From: an uncultured Acetatifactor sp.
Lineage (GTDB): Bacteria > Bacillota > Clostridia > Lachnospirales > Lachnospiraceae
Assembly: GCA_910578995.1 (NCBI GenBank)
Contig: CAJTSY010000020.1
Coordinates: forward strand, 1-12,904
Direction: 5' to 3'
Length of the DNA: 12,904 nucleotides
Shown: piece after piece, positions 12,882 through 12,904 of the stretch
How positions within the stretch are numbered: the first letter of the stretch is position 1
Layout: the number at the start of each line of letters is the position of its first letter
Notes under the pieces: model-generated
Database searches by the model: none
What the model saw: the letters and a program-made list of their open reading frames with translations, nothing else
Told to the model about the DNA's origin: nothing
Translations under genes and position numbers: made by a program

Positions 12882-12904
12882 CCCCTGTCGCCTCCCTGTT
12901 CCAT

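Noticed and set aside
12882..12904. C-terminal fragment of the preceding pilus-cluster gene at the right edge
   Set aside because: A frame ending at TAA 12868 is possible, but with only about 12 codons visible the frame and product cannot be determined.
1..12904. Mobile elements, CRISPR, tRNA or rRNA genes
   Set aside because: I saw no transposase, terminal inverted repeats, spacer-repeat array or RNA gene signature on either strand.

Overview
The window is a GC-rich piece of a Bacillota chromosome. It most likely comes from a gut-type Lachnospiraceae/Clostridia member: the S-box-controlled metK, the dnaE-pfkA pair, the SpoU-type methyltransferase, the SleB-domain wall hydrolase with SH3 repeats, and the small pilus-associated proteins all fit. 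The genus is an inference. Every gene I can support is on the minus strand, so transcription runs from high to low coordinates. I see no plus-strand gene, tRNA, rRNA, insertion sequence or CRISPR array.

Layout in the direction of transcription. (1) 12881-10019: a tight run of four small single-membrane-span proteins (104, 162, 160 and 134 aa) ending in a PilT-type pilus retraction ATPase. Gaps are 15-19 nt, with one 8-nt overlap. The operon clearly starts outside the right edge. (2) 9935-8295: metK as its own unit, with a sigma-A promoter, a complete SAM-I riboswitch, an intrinsic terminator with a competing antiterminator, the 395-aa SAM synthetase, and a terminator after the gene. (3) 8246-3341: dnaE then pfkA from a good promoter with a long leader, ending at a strong terminator. 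A second promoter candidate overlaps the dnaE stop codon. (4) 3312-2515: a TrmH/SpoU rRNA methyltransferase with no obvious promoter of its own. (5) 2389-1094: a secreted SH3-SH3-SleB cell-wall hydrolase with a near-consensus extended -10 promoter, tandem 11-bp repeats in its leader, and a terminator. (6) 995-1: an NfeD-family membrane protein followed by a stomatin/SPFH protein that runs off the left edge.

Most of the window is housekeeping: SAM synthesis, replication, glycolysis, RNA modification, wall turnover and a membrane-scaffold pair. The accessory part is the pilus-type cluster at the right. Its small proteins have pilin-like layout (short basic N-terminus, one hydrophobic helix, small exported domain) but lack the classical prepilin motif. 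It is the best candidate here for a poorly described system.

Several start codons were moved from the longest ORF on ribosome-binding-site evidence: NfeD, the hydrolase, the methyltransferase (whose longer start lies inside the pfkA terminator hairpin) and the 134-aa protein.
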